Shown here: in pieces, positions 44,327 to 53,329 of the stretch
How the letters are laid out: each line of letters starts with the position of its first letter
How positions within the stretch are numbered: position 1 is the first letter of the stretch
DNA from: Latescibacteria bacterium UBA6620
GTDB lineage: Bacteria; Latescibacterota; UBA2968
NCBI GenBank assembly: GCA_002433075.1
Contig: DJHM01000055.1
Span: forward strand, 1-64,000
DNA: 64,000 nucleotides
Reading direction: 5' to 3'
Program-made: the position numbers and the translations under genes
The notes under the pieces: model-generated
The model's input: the letters and a program-made list of their open reading frames with translations, nothing else
Database searches by the model: none
What the model was told of the DNA's origin: nothing

Positions 44327-45502
44327 ATGTCTTTTCTTGTCGATCTGATCTGTACGAAGACGGCTCAGCCCTATCCTGCGGATGAGCTCCTTAATCTCTC
44401 TGAGGAGGGCGCACCCCTGTTCGCACGCTACGACCTGGACGCCGTGCGATCGGCCGTAGATCGCGATGCCCTTGTGGACCGGGAACCTACCATGTGGAGG
44501 TATGCCGAAGTATTGCCCGTTGTCGATCCACGCTTCCGGGTGAGCCTTGGAGAGGGTTATACGCCACTCATGCAGACCAGGGCGTTGGGGGAGCACATCG
44601 GTGTGCCACACCTTCTGGTGAAGGACGAGGGCCTGAACCCTACGGGCAGCTTCAAGGCGCGAGGTCTCTCTGCGGCGGTTTCGAGAGCGGCTGAGTTGGG
44701 GGCGAGAGACCTGGCCATCCCGTCTGCGGGAAACGCGGGTGGGGCCACAGCAGCCTACTCCGCCCGGGCAGGTCTAAAATCACACATCTTCATGCCTCAA
44801 GATGTGCCGGTCGCAAATCTTGTCGAAAGTCGTGCCCTCGGAGCGGATGTTCAGCTGGTCGATGGTCTGATTTCGGATTGCGGGCGGATCGTGGCGGAAC
44901 GTAAATCGCGTGAAGGGTGGTTTGATGTCAGCACGCTCAAAGAACCCTATCGAGTGGAGGGCAAAAAGACGATGGGGTATGAGCTGGCGGAACAAATGTC
45001 CTGGACCCTGCCGGACGTGATCATATATCCAACAGGTGGGGGGACTGGCTTGATCGGTATGTGGAAGGCCTTCGCTGAAATGGAGGAGCTGGGTTGGATC
45101 GGCTCCGACCGACCAAGAATGGTTTCGGTGCAGGCCGCAGGATGTGCTCCCATTGTGCGGGCGTTCGAGGAAGGCGCCCATCACGCTGAGCCCTGGGAGG
45201 ACGCCCGGACAGTCGCAGCCGGTCTCAGGGTGCCGAGCGCTGTGGGTGACTTCCTGATGCTCAGGGCCATCCGCGACAGCGGAGGATGCGCGGTTTCCGT
45301 ATCGGACGAAAGCCTGATGGCGGGTGTCACCGAGATGGCGGCCTTTACCGGTATCTTTCCGGCACCTGAAGGCGGCGCCACCCTGGCCTGCCTGAAGTCA
45401 CTGCTGGCCTCCGGTTTCGTGTCTGAGCGTGACCGGGTGGTTCTGTTCAACACCGGATCAGGATTGAAGTATATCGACGCGTTCAACGTTCGGGGTGGCT
45501 GA
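44327..45502 (+). CDS. thrC: threonine synthase
   Basis: 391 residues from the third ATG, preceded by GGAG at 7 bases. It is a fold-type II PLP enzyme with SLGEGYTPL, Schiff-base Lys110 in NPTGSFKARG, SAGNAGGATAAYSARAG, the phosphate-binding YPTGGGTGLIGMW, and a C-terminal PAPEGGATLACL. It converts O-phosphohomoserine to threonine. The N-terminus has a CxxC-like pair only partly (ICTKT), whereas some relatives carry a zinc ribbon. Members annotated as pyridoxal-5'-phosphate lyases are close, but the substrate motifs favour ThrC. Confidence 0.88.
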   Translation: MSFLVDLICTKTAQPYPADELLNLSEEGAPLFARYDLDAVRSAVDRDALVDREPTMWRYAEVLPVVDPRFRVSLGEGYTPLMQTRALGEHIGVPHLLVKDEGLNPTGSFKARGLSAAVSRAAELGARDLAIPSAGNAGGATAAYSARAGLKSHIFMPQDVPVANLVESRALGADVQLVDGLISDCGRIVAERKSREGWFDVSTLKEPYRVEGKKTMGYELAEQMSWTLPDVIIYPTGGGTGLIGMWKAFAEMEELGWIGSDRPRMVSVQAAGCAPIVRAFEEGAHHAEPWEDARTVAAGLRVPSAVGDFLMLRAIRDSGGCAVSVSDESLMAGVTEMAAFTGIFPAPEGGATLACLKSLLASGFVSERDRVVLFNTGSGLKYIDAFNVRGG

Positions 45503-45504
45503 GC

Positions 45505-47172
45505 GTGGATGAGGGGATACCTCGCGCACTCTCGATTCTGCTCCGCGCATTCGGCCCTGATGCGCGAAGTCGTCTGCTGGGTGCGTTTCCTCCCGATCTG
45601 CGTGAATCGACACTCGTCTGCCTTGACGCGGATCCCCTTCCACCTCGAGACCAGTCGATCGTTGAACAGATCCTGTCCCAAGATCTCGAGCGAATCGTAG
45701 GCGACGAGCCGGATCAGCCCGACAGCCTCGTAGAGGCCCGCCCACTCCAGGTCGCGGACCTCATGGCCATCGTTTTCCTTCACGGGTCCCCCCAGGCCGC
45801 TGCTGAGATGATCCCTCATCTTCCGGAGTCCCTCCAGACCGAGGCAATCAGAACGTTGTGCACCCAATCGTGGGACGCTTTCGAGCGGCACGTTGGACAC
45901 GATGAAGCTGCTTTCGTCGCGGAATTCGACCGGGCCCAGGGGAAGGAAGTGCGGCGCACCGACCCTGATTTCGCCTGCGCGGTTCTCTCCTCGGTAGTGA
46001 TGGTACCGAATCTCCGACGCATTTTGACGGCTCTCTACCGGCTCGACCCTGGGGCTGCGAACCAGCAGCGCTCGAAGCTATTCACTGTCCTCGACCTCGA
46101 TCGTCTTTCAGACGGCGAACTCCAGATCGTCCTGGTCGGGATCGACGACTGGGATCTTGCGATGGCTATGAATGGATTCCCGAGGCGGCTCTTCGGCCGG
46201 GTGCTCGTGAACGTGTCTGAACGACGAGCAAAGCTACTGGAAGATGACGTGGCATATCTGAGCGAAACGGAGGTTGAAAAAATCGACTCCGTTCATCGTC
46301 TGATTCTGGAACGGGCACGAGGCCTTTACGAATCCGGCCGCATCACCACTTATCTCGGATCGATTGCCGCAGCGGATGACCCGGTAGAAGAATCGACGGA
46401 GGTCTCACCTCAGGGCGGAAAACGGACAAGAAAGGCGCCTGTTGAGGAAGAGGAGCGATCCCACATTCCACTCTTTGCAGCAGGCGTTGGGCTCGTGTTA
46501 TTGTCCGTGGCCTGGCTGAACTGGTTCGGCACCTCTCCACATGAACGGAGGGGCGCGGGGACGGGCGGTGGGGTGAGCGTAGAGGATTATGTAAGGAAGC
46601 AGGGGGCTGGTGCCGGGGCTTCTGGAGGTGGGGGAACGGGGGCATTGGCGGGACGAACCACACAGGGCCAGGTTCGTGCGACAAAGGGATCAGTCCTGGT
46701 CTACACGGAATCCGACACCCTTCCTCTGGGAGAGCAGCCTATCCTACCAGGACAGGAAATCGTAACAGGCAAAGATGGTGAGGCTGTTTTTTCAGTTCGG
46801 GACGAGGCACGGGCCCACCTCGGGAACGAGAGTGCCGTTCGCGTGGGGGAAGGAAAAGTGCACGATCCCCGATTACGGGTGCGCCTGGGTCGGGTGTGGA
46901 TTCGTGTCAACGATCCGCGTATCGTTGTGGCATCCCCCGTGGCCTCGATTGTGGGATCGGAGGGTGCGGTCTACGAACTTCGCGTCGTGCTGAGTTCGGC
47001 GACCACGGTTCGAGTCAAGGACGGGACGGCCTGGGTGACAGCCCGTCTGGGGGAAGATGAAGAACAGCTGGTCGTTGCCTCGGGGCGATATGTACTTGTC
47101 GATCCACGTCACGGGATCGATACGGGGCCCCTGACGGAAGGCTCGGAGCCGACGTGGCTCGGATTGTTCTGA
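45505..47172 (+). CDS. FliG-like / transmembrane / FecR-domain fusion protein
   Basis: 555 residues from GTG, 2 bp after thrC. Residues about 1-300 are helical and match the FliG middle/C-terminal architecture: DLMAIVFLHGSPQAAAEMIPHLPE, NLRRILTALYRLDPGA, then the C-terminal core LDRLSDGELQIVLVGIDD, WDLAMAMNGFPRRLFGRVL, VNVSERRAKLLEDDVAYL. A basic/acidic linker precedes one membrane helix (IPLFAAGVGLVLLSVAWL, about 320-338) and a Gly/Ala linker. A C-terminal FecR-type domain (about 389-555) reads RATKGSVLVYT, LPLGEQPILPGQEIVTG, LRVRLGRVWIRV and VASPVASIVGSEGAVYEL. FliG transmits torque in flagella; FecR domains act in the periplasm. I know no precedent for this fusion. Confidence 0.8.
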   Translation: MDEGIPRALSILLRAFGPDARSRLLGAFPPDLRESTLVCLDADPLPPRDQSIVEQILSQDLERIVGDEPDQPDSLVEARPLQVADLMAIVFLHGSPQAAAEMIPHLPESLQTEAIRTLCTQSWDAFERHVGHDEAAFVAEFDRAQGKEVRRTDPDFACAVLSSVVMVPNLRRILTALYRLDPGAANQQRSKLFTVLDLDRLSDGELQIVLVGIDDWDLAMAMNGFPRRLFGRVLVNVSERRAKLLEDDVAYLSETEVEKIDSVHRLILERARGLYESGRITTYLGSIAAADDPVEESTEVSPQGGKRTRKAPVEEEERSHIPLFAAGVGLVLLSVAWLNWFGTSPHERRGAGTGGGVSVEDYVRKQGAGAGASGGGGTGALAGRTTQGQVRATKGSVLVYTESDTLPLGEQPILPGQEIVTGKDGEAVFSVRDEARAHLGNESAVRVGEGKVHDPRLRVRLGRVWIRVNDPRIVVASPVASIVGSEGAVYELRVVLSSATTVRVKDGTAWVTARLGEDEEQLVVASGRYVLVDPRHGIDTGPLTEGSEPTWLGLF

Positions 47173-47197
47173 AGGCACCCGGTAATGTGCCGATGGG

Positions 47198-47611
47198 ATG
47201 AGAGAGGTCCCCTTGCGCCGTCTGCTCGTGCCCATACTACTCACGCTCCTTCTGACCTTATCTGTCGATTCGGCTACCATTATGGTCTATGGGCTGGAGT
47301 CCGCATCCTTTGATCGGCTGTTCGATCCGGATGCACGCCCGGAACTGCTCCTGCTGGTTTCGGGGAATCTGAAGATGGTTGGAGACCGAAAAGGAACGTG
47401 GGAGGCTGTGACCTACATCCCGCAGAGAGCGGCTGCTCCACGCTCCGATCGTGGCATTTTCACGAGGGTGGGTGACCGGATCGTGTTCTATTCATGGCTG
47501 ACTTTTTCTCGCTATGCCGGTGAAGTCTTGGAAGATGGGGAACGCATTCAGGTTACAAAACTGAACCGTTTCGGACAGTCGCAAATGGAGACGTGGTATC
47601 TGGGACGGTAG
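47198..47611 (+). CDS. exported protein of unknown function
   Basis: 137 residues, with a possible TTG start 15 bases later behind GAGAGG. The signal peptide (LLVPILLTLLLTLSVDSA) is followed by a beta-rich domain (LLLLVSGNLKMVGD, GTWEAVTYIPQ, DRIVFYSWLTFSRYAGE) without known motifs. It lies 25 bp after the FliG/FecR fusion and 10 bp before another small gene in the same direction, so the three are probably co-expressed. Confidence 0.65.
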   Translation: MREVPLRRLLVPILLTLLLTLSVDSATIMVYGLESASFDRLFDPDARPELLLLVSGNLKMVGDRKGTWEAVTYIPQRAAAPRSDRGIFTRVGDRIVFYSWLTFSRYAGEVLEDGERIQVTKLNRFGQSQMETWYLGR

Positions 47612-47621
47612 GGGGTCATCG

Positions 47622-48005
47622 ATGAGAGAGAAGAAGGTAGGCGCTTACGCGGCATACGTCCTCGAACACGAGGATGTCGTTGTCGTGATGGGTGAGGTTG
47701 GCGAACATGCCAACCTTCTCTCAAAGGCCGGGTTTCGGCTTCAGGAGTCTGGCGAGTATCTGGGGAAGGGGTCCGATCTGTATGGGCTGGGGCCTCAGGC
47801 CTACTTCACTCTGTTCAGCGGACGGGATACGGGGAGTCCTCGATTAGAGGCACAGGTCGCGGACGGAGAGCGATTCTACCAGGTAGATGCGCTGCCATTG
47901 GTGACGGGTGAGGGGAAGACAGGGCGTATCGAGGAAATCTATGCGCTTGATCTGGAAACGCGGACCTTCATCACCGAAGGTATTTCGAAATTCAGAGTTG
48001 GATAG
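47622..48005 (+). CDS. hypothetical soluble protein
   Basis: 127 residues from ATG. No signal or membrane helix. Alternating strands and short helices (AAYVLEHEDVVVVMGE, EHANLLSKAGFRLQ, IEEIYALDLETRTFI). I do not recognise it. It forms the end of the thrC / FliG-FecR run and is convergent with hpnE, 4 bp away. Confidence 0.6.
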   Translation: MREKKVGAYAAYVLEHEDVVVVMGEVGEHANLLSKAGFRLQESGEYLGKGSDLYGLGPQAYFTLFSGRDTGSPRLEAQVADGERFYQVDALPLVTGEGKTGRIEEIYALDLETRTFITEGISKFRVG

Positions 48006-48009
48006 GCGG

Positions 48010-49302
48010 TCACGGTCTGAGGATATCCGCCGCCTTGACTCCGCTGCGTATCGCGCCCTCGATCGTACACGGGAAGCCGGTATCCGTCCAGTCGCCCGCT
48101 AACACAAGGCTGTCTATGGGTGTTCGCTGACTCACCGGAGGATCACCCAGGGGATGTGCGTAGGTGGCCCTGGGTTCACGGACGACCGTATGGTGGAGCA
48201 ATGCCCTCCTATCGATCGTGATCCCCGCACCGCGGAGGGCATCCAAGGCGGTCGAGAGGATCTCTCGATTCTCCACACCCACGAGATCGTTCGCCGCACT
48301 TGCGATTAGCGATAGGTGATAGCCCCCGCTGGTTCCCCTATCTTCGTGCAGTAAATCCCTTCTGAACACCCAGTCGAATGCTGCCCCGACGAACCCAAGA
48401 AAGGGTTTGTCCAGGAGCGGAGTCTCTGTCCACAGATTGACGCTGACGATGGGTGAGGGGGTGAACCTTGCGAGGCGACGATGCAGATCTGGAAACTCTT
48501 TCGTGCTGAGGAGGCGCTGGAGAGATGGGGGGGGCAGCGCCAGAACGACCGCGTCGGATAGGAGCTGTTCCCCGGATCTCAATTCGACGCTGCAGGGTGG
48601 GCCGATGTGGAGGCGACGAACCGTCGCACCGAGTCGCAGGGAGCCGTTCCGGACGGTGATGTAGGCTTCTGTAGGTTCGTGCAGGGCGCTGAGGCCCACG
48701 GTTGGCCATCCAAGATCGGCGCCCCGGCCAGATGAATCGAACGCTTCACGCAAAACGGCCGCGAAAAGTCGGGCTGAAGCGTCCCGTGGACGCTGATTCA
48801 TGACGGACAGGCAGAGAGGATGCCAGAACCGATTTACGAGAGGGGGCGGTTGCCGTGCGGCAACCATCCAATCGTCGACCGACTCGTCGTTCGGTCGATC
48901 CAGCGATCGCATGACGCGAGCGACGGCTGGGGCTGAGTGCCACGGAACGGCTCTGTATCGCATCAATGCCGCGAGAAGACCCGTTTTCCCAGTCAGGAAT
49001 CTCGGCACGCGAAGAGACGCAATCCCATTGGGGTCGGCGAACGCTAAATCGAGCCGGCTTTGGAAGTCGACGTCACGGGCTGTCCCAAGAAGCTCAAGAA
49101 ACTCGAGCGTTGCCGAGCAGCATCTCATCAGGAGGTGCTGGCCGTTATCTACGACCGTGCCCGTGAGATTGTCCTTGAAGGAACGCGCTCTCCCACCCAG
49201 GTATTTCCGGCTTTCAACAAGCGTCACTTCCACAGAGCGCCGCGACAGCTCGACGGCCGTCGACAATCCAGCAACGCCTCCACCGACCACCGTCACCTTC
49301 AC
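48010..49302 (-). CDS. hpnE: hydroxysqualene dehydroxylase
   Basis: 430 residues; GTG overlaps the hpnD stop (GTGA). It belongs to the phytoene-desaturase-like FAD family: VTVVGGGVAGLSTAVELS with Glu at the end of beta-2 (VTLVESRKYLGGRARSF), VDNGQHLLM, and the C-terminal FAD segment DSLVLAGDWTDTGFPCTIEGAIRSG. Together with HpnC and HpnD it makes squalene from farnesyl diphosphate through hydroxysqualene. The gene order hpnC-hpnD-hpnE is conserved, which supports the assignment. No squalene-hopene cyclase is in the window. Confidence 0.93.
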   Translation of the reverse strand: MKVTVVGGGVAGLSTAVELSRRSVEVTLVESRKYLGGRARSFKDNLTGTVVDNGQHLLMRCCSATLEFLELLGTARDVDFQSRLDLAFADPNGIASLRVPRFLTGKTGLLAALMRYRAVPWHSAPAVARVMRSLDRPNDESVDDWMVAARQPPPLVNRFWHPLCLSVMNQRPRDASARLFAAVLREAFDSSGRGADLGWPTVGLSALHEPTEAYITVRNGSLRLGATVRRLHIGPPCSVELRSGEQLLSDAVVLALPPPSLQRLLSTKEFPDLHRRLARFTPSPIVSVNLWTETPLLDKPFLGFVGAAFDWVFRRDLLHEDRGTSGGYHLSLIASAANDLVGVENREILSTALDALRGAGITIDRRALLHHTVVREPRATYAHPLGDPPVSQRTPIDSLVLAGDWTDTGFPCTIEGAIRSGVKAADILRP

Positions 49303-50138
49303 CGTGAGACTCGACTGGTCAGGAAGTGACGAACTGCCACGCTGACCTTGAACAGGGTCGGTACGGTGACGCGCTCATTGAGTACGCGAAATTTCCTCCC
49401 CTCAATACGATCGAGTAGTCGAAAGTAAATTCGACCCATCGTTTCCGCGGCAAACATGCTGGAGCGGTCCGTTGAGGGTAAAGCCATTCTGGCTCCACGG
49501 TAGTAACGCCTGGCCCGCTGAGCCTGGAATCGCATCAGATTCGAGAACGCCTCCGTCTGTTTCCGCCCCAGGACATCGTTTTCAGAACACCCGAAACGTT
49601 TCAATTCGTTTTGTGGAAGGTAGATCCGACCCCGTTCCGCGTCTTCCCCGACATCCCGCATGATGTTGGTCAGCTGAAGGGCGATCCCAAGACGTTCGGC
49701 GTAGTCGCGCGTGAGGGGGCTTTTATATCCGAAGATTTCGATGCAGATGAGGCCCACAACCGAGGCGACACGGTAGCAGTACGCGTAGAGGGACTCAAAG
49801 GTAGGGTAGCGATGGTGTGAGAGATCCATCTCAACGCCTTCGATAAGACGGTCGAAGTAAACTTTGGGGATCGGAAATCGTGAGAGGGTCTGAGCGAGGG
49901 CAATCGTGATAGGGTGCGTCGCCCTGCCCTCGTAGCACGCCTGTAGCTCACGACGCCATTGCAGGAGATTCTCATCCGCTATCTTCGGTGATGGGGCCTC
50001 ATCAACGAGGTCATCCGTATGACGGGCAAAGGCATATGCCGCGAAAATGGCCTCCCGCCGAGGTCTGTTCAGGAATACAAAGGCCCAGAAAAAATTCGAC
50101 CTGGCCCTTCGCACAATGCGGGCAACCGGGTTATTCAC
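49299..50138 (-). CDS. hpnD: presqualene diphosphate synthase
   Basis: 279 residues from GTG 50138, overlapping the hpnC stop by 8 bases; a TTG at 50162 is also open. Squalene/phytoene synthase fold with the first Asp-rich motif AFARHTDDLVDEA and the second QLTNIMRDVGEDAERGRIYLP that bind Mg-diphosphate. The spacing and GRIYLP match HpnD rather than plant-type squalene synthase, and no C-terminal membrane anchor is present. It couples two farnesyl diphosphates to presqualene diphosphate. Confidence 0.92.
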   Translation of the reverse strand: MNNPVARIVRRARSNFFWAFVFLNRPRREAIFAAYAFARHTDDLVDEAPSPKIADENLLQWRRELQACYEGRATHPITIALAQTLSRFPIPKVYFDRLIEGVEMDLSHHRYPTFESLYAYCYRVASVVGLICIEIFGYKSPLTRDYAERLGIALQLTNIMRDVGEDAERGRIYLPQNELKRFGCSENDVLGRKQTEAFSNLMRFQAQRARRYYRGARMALPSTDRSSMFAAETMGRIYFRLLDRIEGRKFRVLNERVTVPTLFKVSVAVRHFLTSRVSR

Positions 50139-51027
50139 TGTGAACCGGACCCCTGGAATCAACGGGGCGGAACGTTCGAAAAAGAAGCGTCAACTTGGAC
50201 AAGCCCCTCAGGCGTGGCCTTCCACGGTTCACGTCGTAATCGGCGGCCTGAATCCGGTTCAGAATGTGTACCCCGCAAAGCCACGTCATCCGGAGCTCGT
50301 AGCGTAGGCGCCCGCTGACTCGTTCGGGGAGAGGGCTTCCCTGATCGAATAGCGTGTGGGTCCGGCGGACCAGACTGTCGAGCAGGGACCGGAGGCCCGG
50401 TGTCGGGTGTGCGAGGTTCAGGTCCGGTTCCTCAACTCCGTGGGCGACCATCTCCTCTGCGGGAAGGTAGATTCGGCCACGTCCGGCATCGATGGCAACG
50501 TCCTGCCAGAAATTGGCGAACTGGAGAGCGGTACAGATCTTATCCGAAAGAGCCGCCCGATGCTCGTCGGGGTAGCCGAACAGATGTAGGATGATGCGCC
50601 CCACGGGATTCGCCGATCGCGAGGCGTAGTCCAGCAGACCCTCCCACGTTTCGTGTCGTTGCTGAACGACGTCCTGGCGAAACGCGGAGAGCAGATCCGA
50701 GAACAGTTCTGTTGGAATCCCGCTCTGGGCAAGCGTGTGTCCGAGGGCGCGGAAGATGACCCCTTGAGGGTTGGTTGTTGCCGTATCCAGACGATGGTTC
50801 CATTCTTTGAGATGATCCAGACGTCCCGCTCTATCCAGGCCGGGTTCGTCTGCGAAATCATCGGCGGTGCGCGCGAAAGCATAGATACAATAAACGTGTG
50901 GGCGCAGATGTGCAGGGATGAGGAACGAGCCGACAGGGAAGTTCTCGTAGTGCGAGGTGGTGATTTCGCGACATTTTTCGTAGTCTGCGTGGAGTTCGGT
51001 TGGGATCCTGTGCCCTTTTCGAATCAT
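50131..51027 (-). CDS. hpnC: hydroxysqualene synthase
   Basis: 298 residues from ATG 51027; the frame stays open 39 codons further but that part overlaps the divergent gene start. Squalene/phytoene synthase fold: HYENFPVGSFLIPAHLRPH (the HpnC N-terminus), AFARTADDFADEP and ALQFANFWQDVAIDAGRGRIY for the two Asp-rich motifs. It converts presqualene diphosphate to hydroxysqualene. First gene of the hpnCDE operon. Confidence 0.92.
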   Translation of the reverse strand: MIRKGHRIPTELHADYEKCREITTSHYENFPVGSFLIPAHLRPHVYCIYAFARTADDFADEPGLDRAGRLDHLKEWNHRLDTATTNPQGVIFRALGHTLAQSGIPTELFSDLLSAFRQDVVQQRHETWEGLLDYASRSANPVGRIILHLFGYPDEHRAALSDKICTALQFANFWQDVAIDAGRGRIYLPAEEMVAHGVEEPDLNLAHPTPGLRSLLDSLVRRTHTLFDQGSPLPERVSGRLRYELRMTWLCGVHILNRIQAADYDVNRGRPRLRGLSKLTLLFRTFRPVDSRGPVHSE

Positions 51028-51092
51028 AGTTCGAAGATAGGCGCTGCTCCCTGCCTGTTCCACAGATTTGTCCCACGAGGCAGAAAGGCGGA

Positions 51093-51881
51093 ATGATGGA
51101 AGAGAATCACGTGTTCGACGGCCTTGACGGTAAACCCCGATCATCCAAACCCCGGACTACGGGCTTGACGATGGTCGTCGATTGGGGGATCGGTCCGAAT
51201 CAGCAGGAGGATCTGTTGACCGTCGGCGGATCCTCCTTCGAGTTCGCCAAAGTGGCCGTAGGGATGTCCCGGATGTACTCAGAGTCGGCCCTCAAGAGGA
51301 AAATTGAGACCTATCGGGACGGCGTGGTCGAGGCTTACCCGGGAGGTCAGTTCCTGGAGTACGCGGAGATCATTGGAAAGGCAGAGGAGTATTTGCCCGC
51401 CTGCCAGGCGGCTGGCTACAAATGGGTCGAAGTATCAGACAACATCGCTCCGGTGTCACTCGAATGGAAGACGGGCGTCATCCGGCGTGCGGTGGAAGAA
51501 TTCGGGTTACAGGTGTTCGGCGAAGTCGGGAAAAAGGAGGGGCTGAGCCACGGCCCCACGTTGGCCGAGGATGCGCGGGCGTGTCTGGACGCAGGCTCAT
51601 CGATCATCCTTCTCGAGGCGGCGGAGCTCGTGAGCGAGGATGCGGAAACGGCACTGGAGGTCGAAGAGGTTGTCGATGCCGTTGGTCTCGACGTCGTGAT
51701 GTTCGAGTTGCCGGGGCCCTGGATAGAAGGCGTGAATCCGCAGGACGTTCACAGAATGCGCCGTAACCTCGTCGACCGTTACGGCAATGAAGTGAATGTA
51801 GGGAACGTGGCTCCGGAAGATCTCTTTTCGTTTGAGGCGTATCGCAGAGGGCTCGGAGTCAATGCCGGGGGGACAGACTAA
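51093..51881 (+). CDS. comA: phosphosulfolactate synthase (ComA family)
   Basis: 262 residues with AAGGCGG before paired ATGs. TIM-barrel family motifs: RTTGLTMVVDWGIGPNQQEDLL, EFAKVAVGMSRMY, EAYPGGQFLEYA, WVEVSDN, FGEVGKKEG, LLEAAEL and VMFELPGPW. The reaction is addition of sulfite to phosphoenolpyruvate, giving (2R)-phospho-3-sulfolactate. In archaea this starts coenzyme M synthesis; in some bacteria it yields sulfolactate. No other coenzyme M genes (comB-comE) are seen here. Convergent with, and overlapping by 4 bases, the solute-binding lipoprotein gene. Confidence 0.85.
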   Translation: MMEENHVFDGLDGKPRSSKPRTTGLTMVVDWGIGPNQQEDLLTVGGSSFEFAKVAVGMSRMYSESALKRKIETYRDGVVEAYPGGQFLEYAEIIGKAEEYLPACQAAGYKWVEVSDNIAPVSLEWKTGVIRRAVEEFGLQVFGEVGKKEGLSHGPTLAEDARACLDAGSSIILLEAAELVSEDAETALEVEEVVDAVGLDVVMFELPGPWIEGVNPQDVHRMRRNLVDRYGNEVNVGNVAPEDLFSFEAYRRGLGVNAGGTD

Positions 51882-53188
51882 GAGCCTCCCGCCGCGCGCC
51901 ATTCTGCGAGGATACGCTCGTGAGACACAGCGATCTGTGACAAAGCCTTCTCGGGTGCCTTCACGCCGTCCAGAGCTTCTCCCAGATGCTGCTGGGCGAC
52001 CGAGAGAAGCTCGTTGAACACGGGGACGTTCCAGAAGTCTTTGACGTGATCAAGCGATTGAGCGAATGCCTTGTTGTAGGGAGACGCCGCCGCAAAGGTC
52101 TCGCTCTTCAGGATATCCGTGTGGGCCGTGAAGCCCGCATCCTTCGTGATCCAGGCCTTCTGGATATCACGCTGCAGGAACCACGCGATGAACTTCTTAG
52201 CACGTTCCTGGCGCTCGGGCGAGGTCTTGGTAGAAATCGAGAAGCCCTGCCCCCCCAGACTGACGTGGCGCTGGCCCTTTCGCCCGGGGACTTGGGCAAA
52301 CCCTACATTGTCGCCGAACTGGCTCACAATCCCTGGAAAAAAAGCGAAATAGTTCAGGGCCATGGCTGTTGAGCCATTCGTAAACATTTCGAGTGCCTTA
52401 CCGTAGTCAAGATTACTCGCATCCGGGGGGGCGAATTGGAGCAGGTCGATGAAGAACTCCAGGGCCTGCGCGGCGGCGGGGGTGTCCAGCACGCCCTGGA
52501 CGCGCTGATCTTCCTCCCAATTTGCCCCGAAAGCCCAGAGGATCATCTGAAATCCCATCGTGAGGGAGTCGTAACCACGCCCCGTGGGAAGCGCACATCC
52601 ATACCGTTTCTGGTCGGGACGGTAAAAGTGGCTGGCGACCTCTCTGAACTCAGCCCAGGTCTCGGGCGGGGTCAGGGGACGTCCGAAACGGTCCTCAAAG
52701 GCGCTTCGTTCCTTCGGGTCCTCGAACCAATCCTTGCGGTAGATCATGCCGATTGCGTCGGTTTCACAGGGGGCAGCGTAGAACCTCGCGCTTCCCGCTG
52801 GATACTCACAGAGGTAGCGAGCGGCTCTGGGATGGATCGTATCGATGTCGATGGCCGTGGGAAGCCACTCTGTCAGGTCGAGGTACAAGTTTCTCGATGC
52901 CCCCCGCCCGATCCACTGGCTGTCACCGACGACAATGTCGAAGTCCGTCTGGCGGTTCCCGAAGTTCAGGAAGACCTGATCCTGGTAGGCGCTCCAGGGA
53001 ATCTGATGGACCTGGACCTGGATGCCCGTCTCATCCGTGAATCGAGTCCCTAGTTCGCTCAAGCCGTCCGCAGGGGCCCACTGGGCCCACCAAATCCGGA
53101 GGGTAGGCGTGGTTTCCGGCGCGTCAGTCGGACCGCACGACGTCATCATCGCGCACAGGGCGAGGAAGACCAGGTTGAAACGTTTCAT
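51878..53188 (-). CDS. ABC transporter solute-binding lipoprotein (sugar type, family 1)
   Basis: 436 residues from ATG 53188 with AAAGGG upstream. The lipobox MTSC gives lipidated Cys18. The mature part shows the MalE-like pattern: LRIWWAQWAPADGLSELGTRF, FDIVVGDSQWIGRGA, YAAPCETDAIGMIYRKDWFED, PETWAEFREVA, and hinge/aromatic positions in GYDSLTMGFQMILWAFGA and GGQGFSISTKT. No permease or ATPase adjoins it. It is the only binding protein in the window and could serve the ABC core encoded at 13.1-17.1 kb, which lacks one. Confidence 0.92.
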   Translation of the reverse strand: MKRFNLVFLALCAMMTSCGPTDAPETTPTLRIWWAQWAPADGLSELGTRFTDETGIQVQVHQIPWSAYQDQVFLNFGNRQTDFDIVVGDSQWIGRGASRNLYLDLTEWLPTAIDIDTIHPRAARYLCEYPAGSARFYAAPCETDAIGMIYRKDWFEDPKERSAFEDRFGRPLTPPETWAEFREVASHFYRPDQKRYGCALPTGRGYDSLTMGFQMILWAFGANWEEDQRVQGVLDTPAAAQALEFFIDLLQFAPPDASNLDYGKALEMFTNGSTAMALNYFAFFPGIVSQFGDNVGFAQVPGRKGQRHVSLGGQGFSISTKTSPERQERAKKFIAWFLQRDIQKAWITKDAGFTAHTDILKSETFAAASPYNKAFAQSLDHVKDFWNVPVFNELLSVAQQHLGEALDGVKAPEKALSQIAVSHERILAEWRAAGGS

Positions 53189-53329
53189 TGCCACAGACCC
53201 TTTCGTGCCAAGGGTGGAGATCCATTTTGAGGTGGTGATGGTAGATATGTGAAGTCTGATCCGCAATGCCTTCCTGCCCTGCCGGGGTTTTTGCTTGTGC
53301 AACATCGTGGGCGAGCCTTCTTTCTGTTT

